Source: Planctomycetaceae bacterium (GTDB taxonomy: Bacteria > Planctomycetota > Planctomycetia > Planctomycetales > Planctomycetaceae). Taken from it: 64,000 nucleotides of DNA. The notes beneath the pieces were generated by a model. It was not told where the DNA came from. It saw only the letters and a program-made list of their open reading frames with translations, and ran no database searches. Shown here in pieces: positions 44,875-54,600 of the stretch (its first letter is position 1; each line of letters begins with the position of its first letter). Made by a program: the position numbers and the translations under genes. The stretch is from assembly GCA_020426325.1 (NCBI GenBank), contig JAGQQG010000006.1:34097-98096 (forward strand), in the 5' to 3' direction.

Positions 44875-45810
44875 TCATACAGATGACAGGCGGTGTCGGA
44901 ATCGACGGGCCAGCGGAAACTGCACGCGGTTCCCTTGAGCCATCTCCTGCAACTGTGCATCGACCGCTTCGCAGACCGTTGCCAGATCGAACATGTCCGT
45001 CATTCGGTCGAGATCGATCAACCGCTCTTCTCCCTGACGGACCTGACGCATCTGTCCGAACAGCAATGACGAGATCGCGACCGGCAGACAGACCGAGTCG
45101 CCCAGAACCGGATGGCCAGCCAGAAAGGGAATCTGATGGTGATAGAAGATACAGCACACCAGATCATCTGGAAGATTCCAGTTGTGGGCCAGATGTGCTG
45201 CGGCCGTTGCGTGATCACAATTGAACAGACCACGTTCGTAATCACACAGTTCAAAACCTTCCTCGCGAGCCAGACTGAGATACTGAAAGTACTCTTCCGG
45301 ATACTCCGACGCGAACACCGGCAGCAGAAAATCCTGCAACAAAGCTCCGAGAAACGCCACGTCACCATCCAGTTTGCCTGTGCAGGCCACCTCGCGGGCG
45401 AAGAGCGCCCGCTGCAGGGATTCATTCCAGAAGGTGGTCTGGTTCATCACCCGTGTCTTGGAAGCTGCCATCGCCGCCTGAATTCCCACCGTGGTCACGA
45501 ACGACTTGGCTTTCCGCAGTCCGAGGACGGTGATTGCCTGCGCCACGCTGCCGATCCGTGCATGACCGGCATACGAGGCTGAGTTGACATGTCTGAGCAG
45601 CTCACAGGTGATACCCGAGTCGGACTCGAGTGTTGATGCGAGCTGTTGAGCCGATGCGTTAGGGTCCGCCGACTTCTGCAGGAAGGCGTCCACGACACCG
45701 GGCAGCGCCGGCAGTGTGACCGACTTGAGCGTCTGTGGATACGGCTGCGCATCGAGTGCTTCGCGACAGAGTTCAGCCCAGGGAATCGCCACAACCATGC
45801 CGATCTTCAA
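44875..45810 (-). CDS. HDOD-domain signalling protein
   Basis: The HDOD fold is seen in TLPALPGVVDAFLQKSADPN, LASTLESDSGITCELLRHVN, SASYAGHARIGSVAQAITVLG and LRKAKSFVTTVGIQAA, followed by HD-like but degenerate positions (FNCDHATAAAHLAHNWNLPDDLVCCIFYHH). HDOD proteins lack phosphodiesterase catalysis and serve in signal output, often with response regulators. The 311-residue protein stands alone. ATG at 45798 is an alternative start. Confidence 0.85.
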   Translation of the reverse strand: MKIGMVVAIPWAELCREALDAQPYPQTLKSVTLPALPGVVDAFLQKSADPNASAQQLASTLESDSGITCELLRHVNSASYAGHARIGSVAQAITVLGLRKAKSFVTTVGIQAAMAASKTRVMNQTTFWNESLQRALFAREVACTGKLDGDVAFLGALLQDFLLPVFASEYPEEYFQYLSLAREEGFELCDYERGLFNCDHATAAAHLAHNWNLPDDLVCCIFYHHQIPFLAGHPVLGDSVCLPVAISSLLFGQMRQVRQGEERLIDLDRMTDMFDLATVCEAVDAQLQEMAQGNRVQFPLARRFRHRLSSV

Positions 45811-46048
45811 ACGGCATTCAACGAGGAGTCCCCTGCTTCACTACGGAGTGACAGCTCGCTTGATGAATGCCGGACGACGCAAGGGAACTCTGCAATAGTC
45901 ACTCCAGCATGGTATCGGTTGCGATTACGACCGAACCTGACATCCTGACAAAGGGATGTGATGATAGCAGTACGACCACGCAGAATCGCGGGCTAATCGG
46001 CTTCGCCGCTGTCTCCGTGGTTACGAAGCGGGACGCCTAATTGGCGCA

Positions 46049-46197
46049 GGGCCATCGCACGTTCGATGTAGCTGGATTCGCCAGAATTCAGCCTTCATGT
46101 CAGTTGCCACTCATCAATCTGAACTCTGGCGAGTCCAGCTACGGTGACGAGAGCACATTTTCAGGGCAATTCGGACGTCTTGAACGTGCGATTGCCC
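46049..46197. repeat. Nested inverted repeat, about 150 bp
   Basis: Outer arms 46049-46064 and 46182-46197 match in 15 of 16 bases. Inner arms 46068-46091 and 46119-46142 match in 22 of 24. The whole can fold into a long hairpin. It lies in the 390-bp gap between the HDOD gene and the TlpA-ended giant (stop at 46200), with the right edge touching that stop. No open frame or transposase is inside, so it is a MITE- or REP-like element. The rest of the gap (45811-46048) shows nothing. Confidence 0.8.
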
Positions 46198-46199
46198 TC

Positions 46200-49100
46200 C
46201 TAATTGGTATTGCCTTCCTGCTCATTCAGAAGTTTGTCGATGACATCCGTGAGGCTCTCTCTGAGGTTGGAACTGGCTCCCAGATGGACATGCTGAATGC
46301 GTCCGGCGCGATCAATGATGACCGTCTGCGGGAATCCTTCCACGAGATATCTGCGGCTGATGATGCCGTCCCGATCGAGGGCGACGGTGAAGTCCCATTG
46401 GTGCTCATCGAGCACGCGCTGCACGAGGGCTGCGGTTTCCTGATGGTTGACTCCGACAAATAATACGTCATCGGGAGAGTAGGCGGAGGTTGCTTCGAGC
46501 ATTTCCGGGATGGAACGCATGCAGGGACCGCACCACGTCGCCCAGAAGTCGAGGATGACGACCTTCCCCTGGTGATCGCTGAGTTGAAACGGCGTACCAT
46601 CGAGTTGTTCCAACTGGAAGTTCTCAGCCTGCTCGCCGATGAGTGTGGAAAAGGTTCCGAACGAGTCGTCCGCGTTCGGGTCGGGGATGACCGGTTCGCG
46701 GGCGGAGACGAGTGTCCACTCTGAGAAGACCGCCTGTTCCAACTCTTGCTTGACCGCACCGATCCGCAGTTCATTGACTTTGTTCAGACTCAATCGGCAT
46801 TCCCCAAAGATGTCATGTGTGCCCACAAGCACATCCCCCTCGACTCGATCGACCAGCAGATGCAGCGCGACGCCGTTGGGGAAGACCGCCTGAATCTGAC
46901 CATCTGCTGATGCTGCCGGGGCTTCCTCTGGTGCGGGCGGCTCCGGGGCAGCCTGCTCTTCCTCTGGAGTATCAGCAGAAACAGGCTCATTCATCCAGAC
47001 GATCCCTGCGAGGCGGTCACGGGGAATGATCACCTCATCGAACCCTGCTCGGAATCGAAGATTCGTTGACGCGACCGACAGCAGTTCGCCTCTCAACAGA
47101 TCCCCGGTCCGTGACACAAGGAGGTGCTTAGGAGGATTGTTTCGTTGACTTCGCGGCACGGTCAATGCGTGCTTCCTGCTGGATTCGTTCAAGTGGACCG
47201 TCGAAAACAACCCCGAAACGCGCCCAGCTTTCATGTCGGATAACGTCAGCACCGGTTCTCCGTTCTCTGCCTGGTTTGCGTTCACGGGCCGTTGCTGCCC
47301 GTTGATCTGTTGGCAGTTGATGACCAATCCGGAGACTCGAACCGTTTCATCCAGCGTTGCGAGCACGCCCGCCTCCTGTCCATTCACAAACAGCAGGAGT
47401 TGGTCACTATCCTGCTGGATTTGGACATCGACGATGTTCCTCCCCTTCTTGTTGGCATCGAGTGTTGCCTGCCGAGTCGATTGGCCCGACTGAATGTGAG
47501 CCATGATGCGGTCGTTGGAGTGCAGGATATAGGCGCTACTCTGCTGGACCTGCTGCATTCTCTGGAGCATCTGCACCTGTCGGCCTGCTCCACCAACAAA
47601 CTCATATTGCACAATGAGCATGAGGTAAGCTCCTGGAGACTTCGGCCACTTGGCAACAAACTCACAATACCCTGAGGCCAGCAGGTCCGGATGCGACACC
47701 GCTCCGTTTCCATGGAATCGAATTTCATCATCTGTGCGTTCGACCGCGTTGGCACGGTTGTTCGAGATGTTCCAGCGAGAATGTTTGAAGCCCACAATGT
47801 CGTCTGGCCGCGATGTTCCAAACTCAATCGCTTTGACATCGCTGGTCGGGACTTTGATGAGCGGACGGAATTCAGTCGCCAAAGTCATCAGATCGCCATC
47901 GATGGACTCGACACGACACGGCAGTTGGTCTCCGTTAGCAAGGTAGACGACGCCCGGATGTTCCCCCGTTGCAGGTTCGTCGTCGGTCGCTTCTTTGACA
48001 CGTCGAATGCGGAGCGGACGATCAAGCTCCAGCGGAATGACGTCCTCAGCTCCCACCAGTCGCCAGCCGAGTTTCGTCTCCGCAGGGGCCAGCGTTCCGT
48101 GCAGTTCCATGCCTTGATACTCAAGCACATGCTCGGACGCCGGGACATCCTGCTTTTCGAGAGCAGGAAACGTGAAAGACTCGAAGCCACTCAGGTCGAC
48201 TCGGAGTGGCTCGTCAGAGAACGGCACTCTCATCGTCGCGCTTCCGTCAGCGATCGCCAGTAAATCGCCTCGCAATGTGCTCCCGTCGGCATACTTCAGC
48301 TCACTCAACGGTCTGGACTCTTCCACTTCCTCTGTCTCTGTCGACAGCACCTCTGCAAGCTGATCCGGTGCAATTTTCACCCTCGTGTCTGATGGAGATC
48401 GTACGATCCAGAAACCATCCGCATCCGGTCCGGAGATCTGACCGAAGTACTCCTCACCGCTCATCAATCTGACCCGCTGCTGATCCGGGACATCAGTCTC
48501 CTCGGCCGAGGGAGCAGACACTGGACTCTTTCCGTTCCAGGAACTGATCCGCAAAGCTTTGATCGTCAGATCCGTCCCCTTGTTCTCCAGCAGGATGCCT
48601 CCCTCGAGTTTCGCTTCGGTCGGATCCAGAGAGACATCGGCAAGCAACCCACCGTGCATGTCATGGACGGTCAGTCGCCCCTCTGCCCGGTTCCAGAATG
48701 CCCGCAGATGAACGCGATGTGCATCCGGACCTAGCCGCATCAGAGGAGTAAATGCGGCTGAGACTGATTCCGCCTGCACGATGAGTTCGTCGCCCCACGT
48801 TTCAAACTCCAGGTTCCCCGTCCGCTCCTTGAGCTTTGACAGGGCTCCCATTGCCAGCGAGAACGCGGGCCGTTTGGTGGACTCGATGAGTAACTCGATG
48901 TCACACAGTTCAGGCAAGACGGTCGGATGAAACAGCCGGGCTCCGGGACTCGACGTTGCAATCTCCTCCGGGTTGTCCGTGTTCCATTGAGTCAGTTCGC
49001 CTTTCTGCTCCCATGATGGGGAAACCGACACCCAGCCTTCAGCCTTCGTTCCCGTGAGATCAATCGGTGCCGTCAGCCCCATGCGGATGATCCGGTTGAT

Positions 49101-49511
49101 CCAGGCGCGTTTGACCGACACTTCGCCGTAACGCGGTCCCGTCAGAACCACATATTCGTCGCTGATCGATCTCAGATCGCCGATCCAGGTGTCGCCATTG
49201 ACGAGCCTGACGCGGAACGCGGAGACCGCATCGTTCGCCTGTTCGGTCTTGTCAGCCACGACCGAGTGCAACGTGCGCAGATCGACAGACAAGGCCTGCG
49301 AGAGTGCTTCAGACTGCCACAACAGATGAGTGTCCGTTGATTCGACAATGCGTCCGGTGAGTTCGTCGCCATTGACCCAGATCAGTTTTTGCGGTCCTTT
49401 ACGGGAGCCGTCTTCAGCAACGACGGACCCGTTCACCATGCCGACGAACAAGAGCACCAACATCAAGAGATGACCCAGTTGGCCCTGATCTGGTGAACGC
49501 AGATAATGCAT
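46200..49511 (-). CDS. Giant secreted protein ending in a TlpA-like thioredoxin
   Basis: ATG at 49511 follows GAGGA and gives a signal peptide/anchor (LGHLLMLVLLFVGMVNGSVV). The central about 900 residues are strand-rich repeats of the type LVNGDTWIGDLRSISDEYVVL, YADGSTLRGDLLAIADG and YLANGDQLPCRVESIDGD, each about 60-80 residues, plus LamG-like parts. A Pro/Glu/Ala-rich linker precedes the last part, and residues about 970-1103 are a thioredoxin-fold domain with WCGPC, DLEQLDGTPFQLSDHQGKVV-like start and VEGFPQTVIIDRAG (cis-Pro). It is probably an envelope redox protein on a structural stalk. The gap from the upstream gene is 16 bases. Confidence 0.8.
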   Translation of the reverse strand: MHYLRSPDQGQLGHLLMLVLLFVGMVNGSVVAEDGSRKGPQKLIWVNGDELTGRIVESTDTHLLWQSEALSQALSVDLRTLHSVVADKTEQANDAVSAFRVRLVNGDTWIGDLRSISDEYVVLTGPRYGEVSVKRAWINRIIRMGLTAPIDLTGTKAEGWVSVSPSWEQKGELTQWNTDNPEEIATSSPGARLFHPTVLPELCDIELLIESTKRPAFSLAMGALSKLKERTGNLEFETWGDELIVQAESVSAAFTPLMRLGPDAHRVHLRAFWNRAEGRLTVHDMHGGLLADVSLDPTEAKLEGGILLENKGTDLTIKALRISSWNGKSPVSAPSAEETDVPDQQRVRLMSGEEYFGQISGPDADGFWIVRSPSDTRVKIAPDQLAEVLSTETEEVEESRPLSELKYADGSTLRGDLLAIADGSATMRVPFSDEPLRVDLSGFESFTFPALEKQDVPASEHVLEYQGMELHGTLAPAETKLGWRLVGAEDVIPLELDRPLRIRRVKEATDDEPATGEHPGVVYLANGDQLPCRVESIDGDLMTLATEFRPLIKVPTSDVKAIEFGTSRPDDIVGFKHSRWNISNNRANAVERTDDEIRFHGNGAVSHPDLLASGYCEFVAKWPKSPGAYLMLIVQYEFVGGAGRQVQMLQRMQQVQQSSAYILHSNDRIMAHIQSGQSTRQATLDANKKGRNIVDVQIQQDSDQLLLFVNGQEAGVLATLDETVRVSGLVINCQQINGQQRPVNANQAENGEPVLTLSDMKAGRVSGLFSTVHLNESSRKHALTVPRSQRNNPPKHLLVSRTGDLLRGELLSVASTNLRFRAGFDEVIIPRDRLAGIVWMNEPVSADTPEEEQAAPEPPAPEEAPAASADGQIQAVFPNGVALHLLVDRVEGDVLVGTHDIFGECRLSLNKVNELRIGAVKQELEQAVFSEWTLVSAREPVIPDPNADDSFGTFSTLIGEQAENFQLEQLDGTPFQLSDHQGKVVILDFWATWCGPCMRSIPEMLEATSAYSPDDVLFVGVNHQETAALVQRVLDEHQWDFTVALDRDGIISRRYLVEGFPQTVIIDRAGRIQHVHLGASSNLRESLTDVIDKLLNEQEGNTN

Positions 49512-49527
49512 CAGTGAATCCTCGTGC

Positions 49528-50562
49528 TTAGCGTTCGTAGATCGGCAGGTAACGGTAGTCGAGAGCCAGCGACAATAATGACATAGCCGTGCCGTAGGCG
49601 GGTCCGTGACCCGCGTCGAAGTGGCCGTCCTCACGTTGCAGGTTGCGCAGGACTGCTGTGTTCTCGCGTTTCCATTTGGTCCAGGCATCAAAGTCGGACT
49701 GGAACAGCGCCTGAGCCATGTAGTACCGGAAGTAGAACGGATATCCCTGCTCCTGATGCGTCAGGTTTGAACCGATGTAATGGGAGGCAGCCTGGTATTT
49801 CTCCCAGTCTCTGCGTTTCCCGATCGCCATCACGAGTGTCGCGATGGCCGAGCGGTTCATCGAATCGCCGTGACTCCCCGCCCCCGAGTAACCCACCGTG
49901 CCGCCACTTGTCGTCATGCTCTGATAGTAGAGCAGCGACTTGTCGATGACCTGATCGGGGACTTCGATCCCGGCGTTTCGCGCAGCAAGCAGTCCCATCA
50001 GGATGGCACCAGTGACAGACGTGTCAGCATCATTCGATTCCGGTGAATACCGCCAGCCTCCCTCGTTATTCTGGCTGGTCACAGCACGCCGGACGGCCAG
50101 CTCCAATGCCTCACCAATCGACCGCTGCCGACTCGCATCCCCTCCGTCCCACAGCAGCGAGTCATCGACTGCTCCGTAAGCCTCTGCCAGGGCCAGTGTG
50201 GCGAAGCCGTGATGGTACATACTGCCGGAAATGTAACCGGACTTCGCATCCTGAGATTCGATGATGTTCCGGACGGCTCGCTGGATCACCAACTGATACC
50301 GTCCGAAGTTCGGGTCTTCTCCATGAGCGAGGAACGCCATCAGGCACATGCCCGTAATACCGCTCCCCTGCTGACCCCCCGACCAGGAACCATCCTGCTG
50401 CTGTTCGCTTGCCAGATAATCCAGCCCGCGTTCATAGATCTGTTTCACCTCAGCCGGCACCGCATCGCCGTACTGAATCGACGGTCCTTGTGCCCTCGTG
50501 ACACCCGTTCCGATCACGAGCAACGTGACGGTAACGAACACAATCAACAATCGCGTTGCCAT
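49528..50562 (-). CDS. Secreted prenyltransferase/squalene-cyclase-repeat protein
   Basis: ATG at 50562 (or 50574) gives a signal peptide (LLIVFVTVTLLVIGTGVTRA). The frame continues upstream to 50748 but there it crosses two palindromes and is not coding. The mature part consists of alpha/alpha-toroid repeats with QDGSWSGGQQGSGITGMCLMA, SMYHHGFATLALAEAYG, NEGGWRYSPESNDADTSVTG, and DGHFDAGHGPAYGTAMSLLSL, the QxxGGW pattern of the family. The DxDD of cyclases is absent, so it is not a squalene cyclase; members next to MoxR-type clusters are of unknown role. Confidence 0.8.
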   Translation of the reverse strand: MATRLLIVFVTVTLLVIGTGVTRAQGPSIQYGDAVPAEVKQIYERGLDYLASEQQQDGSWSGGQQGSGITGMCLMAFLAHGEDPNFGRYQLVIQRAVRNIIESQDAKSGYISGSMYHHGFATLALAEAYGAVDDSLLWDGGDASRQRSIGEALELAVRRAVTSQNNEGGWRYSPESNDADTSVTGAILMGLLAARNAGIEVPDQVIDKSLLYYQSMTTSGGTVGYSGAGSHGDSMNRSAIATLVMAIGKRRDWEKYQAASHYIGSNLTHQEQGYPFYFRYYMAQALFQSDFDAWTKWKRENTAVLRNLQREDGHFDAGHGPAYGTAMSLLSLALDYRYLPIYER

Positions 50563-50571
50563 CACAGTAGC

Positions 50572-50590
50572 CATCACGCTCCGCGTGATG
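50572..50590. repeat. Short palindrome, copy 1
   Basis: CATCACGCTCCGCGTGATG: 7-bp arms around CTCCG. It lies in the 146-base gap before the prenyltransferase-repeat gene. The second copy, with opposite centre, is at 50652-50670. Confidence 0.75.
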
Positions 50591-50651
50591 AGCGGAACTA
50601 GGACGACCTGGCAACAAGCGTAAAAGCGTGAACCCTTGTGAGCAGATGCGT

Positions 50652-50670
50652 CATCACGCGGAGCGTGATG
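50652..50670. repeat. Short palindrome, copy 2
   Basis: CATCACGCGGAGCGTGATG: the same 7-bp arms around CGGAG, the reverse complement of copy 1. The pair 62 bases apart in opposite orientation looks like a two-REP (BIME-type) unit. Confidence 0.75.
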
Positions 50671-50708
50671 ACCACACTCTTTGAACGACATCATGCAAGA
50701 TGCTCCGT

Positions 50709-51626
50709 TCATCGCGACTCCAGGTCTTCCTGCAGGATGAGTTGCCACTGGGCGAGTTGCCGCGGGCTGAGGATGTCTTTCACATCGGCGGTCGGGATGG
50801 CCCGTAGGGCCATGTGAGCCAGAGCTTCGTCATCAAATCCCTGACGTCGCTTGAGCCAGAGTTTGATTTGCGACATCTCCAGAAACTTCGTGACTCGCTC
50901 CGAGATTAGCCCTCGCTGCGTGTGATCGAGGCGAAGCATCTTGTCAAACTCAATCATCACCCGCTCATGCCGCCACTCACTCGGCAACGCCGCGCGCTCA
51001 GCCTCTGCCGCTGCGTACAACTCTTTCTGCTGATCGTTCAGAGTACGATTCAGTGTCTCCGTCCAGAGCACACACTCATCGGCATTCTGTAGAGGTGGTT
51101 CAGCATTGGGATCACTTGGAATTATTTGTACTTCAACGTCACGGAAGCCCTCAGCGTTAACCTTAATCTCGTTAAACCTGATGTTTAGTCCGTTTATGCC
51201 TTGCATCGGTCCGGGTCGTCGCAGCACCAGTCTGTCAAAATGGAGAAAGTGCCTCCCCATCTGATCACGATTCTCATCGTCGAGATTCTTTATCGCTTGC
51301 AGTTCGCTCAGGATTGAAAGCCATCCATCCAATCCTTGTTGCACGACCCCCTTGGCCGCGATCGTCAATTGGCGTTCCTGTGACACATTTAAGTCACAGA
51401 CTCGGTCAACTTCGTCGAGTTGCAGCAGGAGTTCGTCCAACATGGCATCAGCCAGTTGCTGGGCACGCGCCTGCACGGCTTCACGCTGCTCATCAGGCAC
51501 AGACTCCGGAACGACGTCCGTGAGCGGAAAGTGTTCCGCCCGCGTTGTCGAGGCGAGGATCGTGAACAAACACAGCACAAGCAGAATCGATCGTCGGAAA
51601 AATACAGTCACAAGAATTGGCATCAA
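50709..51626 (-). CDS. Secreted helical protein of unknown function
   Basis: A signal peptide (RRSILLVLCLFTILASTTRA) starts the 305-residue product. The rest is helical with coiled-coil-like stretches (QREAVQARAQQLADAMLDELLLQLDEV) and a WLSILSELQAIKNL segment. No catalytic motif is seen. It sits between the DUF4175-like and the prenyltransferase-repeat genes on the same strand (18 bases after the former), so it is probably part of the same envelope operon. Its ATG has a second ATG directly next to it (51623). Confidence 0.7.
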   Translation of the reverse strand: MMPILVTVFFRRSILLVLCLFTILASTTRAEHFPLTDVVPESVPDEQREAVQARAQQLADAMLDELLLQLDEVDRVCDLNVSQERQLTIAAKGVVQQGLDGWLSILSELQAIKNLDDENRDQMGRHFLHFDRLVLRRPGPMQGINGLNIRFNEIKVNAEGFRDVEVQIIPSDPNAEPPLQNADECVLWTETLNRTLNDQQKELYAAAEAERAALPSEWRHERVMIEFDKMLRLDHTQRGLISERVTKFLEMSQIKLWLKRRQGFDDEALAHMALRAIPTADVKDILSPRQLAQWQLILQEDLESR

Positions 51627-51644
51627 GAAATCTGCGGCAAATGG

Positions 51645-54600
51645 CTAGGGTGATGATTCGGTATTTAAGTTCCGCGTACCTTCGATGGCACCGAAGTAGG
51701 CATCGAGGCCCGTGCGGTACTCGGCAGGGAACTGGCGGCCGCTGACGCCGGTCGCTTGGCCGGTGGTGCGGTCAACCGCCTGGGCATTCTGTTCGTTGCC
51801 ATCCCCCAGGAGAGCAAGAGCCGACTCTTCGGTGTCTCCAGTGCCTCCGCCGCCGGGCGTGGCACCTCCGCCTCCGCCTCCCTTGGGATTGATGCGTTTG
51901 GTTTGGAGCAACAATTCAATGGCTTCCGTCTCTGCTGCGATGGTCGGCGCTCCGGTCTCTGCGTCGCCCAGCAGATCGGCCGCTTCACGCATCACGATCT
52001 CGACCCGATTCAGCAGCGAGATTTCACGGCCAAAACTGGCTGCATTCTCCAGTGCACCAATCGTATCGACGGCCTCCACCACCTGATCGCCGATCTCGTT
52101 TTGAGTGACAGCGAGACCCGTCGACCGTTCCGCATGCACGGCTGGCTCGAGTGTCGGCCGCGCCTGCTCAGCTGCACGGGTCTCTTCCCGGAGATTGATT
52201 TCCTGTTCGAGGATCTTCATCACGGCGAGCACGACTGCAGGAGGCAGACTGTCCGCTTTGCCCGGCGGACACTGCCCGTTACAGGCACACGCAGGTCCCA
52301 CGAGTTGCTCAGCCCAGCGATCGAGGTTGTCGGCCCAGTACTCTGCACCAGCGATGGCTCGCCCCGTGCGATTGTTGCGAACGGTTTTGCCGAGCTCCGA
52401 GATACCTCCAACAGGATTCTCCTGTTCCATCTCGTCGAGCACCACCTTGAACTTCCCGTCTCGAACACGCTGGTAGTACGCTTCGAGATCGCTCTGCACG
52501 TTCCAGATGAGATCACTCTGCGCCTGCTCGCGGTTCGCGATGTTGTCTGCATGCGTGCTTGCCTTTTCTCCGACATCGCGAGCCTCAACCCCGAAGTTGT
52601 CGAGCAGCCCGGTGCTCATGTCGCCTGCAACTTCCATCTGCCGACGGGAGGCGGCCTTGAGTCGTTTGACGAACGTGCTCCCTTCGAGGTTGTCGAGAAT
52701 CCGTTGCAGTTCATCCGCCACACGGGCGAACTCGTCAAGCAGTTCCTGCTGTTCCTCGACCGCCTGAGCGACCTGTTCCTCAGGGGGAGTTTTCGGCGGC
52801 TTCTTCTCTGGCGTCGGACCACCACCGACGAGAGTCGTCCCCGGCAACCGCAGCGGACTCGCACTCGCAGGAGACGGCGGCTGGTCTTCCTCTTCTTCCT
52901 CCTCGGGAGTCTTGATTTCATTAAAGCCAGACTCGGTATCAACAACCTTCGGCGTGCGTGGTGCTTCACCTTCCGTCTTCTGTTGTCCTCCCTTCCCGGA
53001 AGCGGGGTTGCGGTTGTTCCCCACACTCGGACTGGCCTCCGACTTCGACTCACCCGGCTCAGGGGGTTTCGCCGACGGCGTCGTCTTGGCGGCCGGTCCG
53101 TCAGCAGCTGCCGTCAGCAGGTCACTCACAGAGGGCATCCGCTTCTTGGCGATGTCGTCGAGGGCGTTGAGCATTTCGGCCCATGTCTCCAACGTCTCCG
53201 GGTTGAACTGATCGTTCTTCATCGCCTCACGAATGAGGCCTTCCCCCGCACGGCTGACCGCTCCCAGCCGCTGCCCGTTGGCGCGTTCTGCGGAGGCCTG
53301 ACTCCGGATGAGCTTTCGTGTCTCTGGACGATCAAGTTCCTCAGCCGTCATTGCTTGCAGCGACGCGTTCGTCTGATGCAATTGTCGTTCCTTGTCATAC
53401 ACCTCGTTGGCCGTGCGGAACCATTTGGACAGCTGCCGCGTCAGCCAGATGTTGTGATCCTCCGGGCTGAGGATATGCAGGACGAACGTCGGCGAGTAGA
53501 CCCGCTCGCGATCCGGCAGGTAATCGACGGCAAACATCCGCAGTTTGAGCGTCTGCGGCGGAATGCCTTCCCGTTTTGCTGAGAACGTCACATCGGAGCC
53601 GAGGTCGACCGACTCCGGCTCGCCGTTGAGCAGGACCTTCTCACCGTTCGACGGATGCGGATTGTGAATGGGGTCCTCGATCCCCTCCCACATCATGCCG
53701 ATCGTCTTCACGCCGAAGTCATCGGTCGATTTGACCTGAAACGTCAGCACGTCGCTCTCCAGTAGCACATGCTCGAATGCTCCACCGGCACAGCTGAGTG
53801 TCGGCGGTTCATCGTCGGTCGCCTGGAGGTCGAGCACCAGCGGCTGCTTGCCTTCGAGACCGAACTCGTCTTGCCAGCGAAGTTCCGGGGCGAGTGATTC
53901 GTGCACGAGATGACGCTCGGAACTGATGGTGCTCCCGTCAATTGCCTGCGGCGTCCCGTCCAGAGTCGCGGCAGCCAGTTCACGAGATGCGGTCGCAACC
54001 AGTTGAACGAGACTCCCCTTCACCAGCGAGGCTTTGCCTCCCCGCAGGTCCTGTTTGAGTTCATGCGTGTACTGCAGGTACTCGGGCAACGTGATGTGCA
54101 CATGCATGTCCGTCAACTCGGGCCGCATGGTCGGTTCGATCGCGATTTCACGTCTCGCATCGCCGATGGCAAGTTTGAGCGAGTGGGACTCCTTTTGAGG
54201 CGGGAGGGTGAAGTCGTAGGCCCCCTCGCTCAGTTCGGTCGTCACAGGCGGCTGTGAGCCATACTGGGCGGAGCCTTTGCCGGGCCTCCATTCCGTCTCA
54301 TCCCTCAGCTTCGCCTGAAACGCGAACTCTTCCGCATAGGGCACGACCAGTTTGTCAGGCAATTCGTCCAGTTGGGCAAACGTGTACCGCTCGGTGTCAC
54401 TCAACGGCATCAGCCAGCGAGCCATCGTATTCAGACCGGCCGCAGGCGTGAGCGCGAGGACAAGAGCCACCAGCGCGACAAGCCCCCCGGCAGCGAAACC
54501 CCATCGTCTCAGCCCGGTGTTCGGGACAGCTTCATCAAAGTTCTGATGCGACGTTTCTTCGTCGACCTGGGCGACCGCAGCCCGCAGCAGCGATTCCGAA

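Noticed and set aside
50563..50748. Upstream extension of the prenyltransferase-repeat gene
   Set aside because: It would translate two palindromes and places the signal peptide 60 residues inside the protein.
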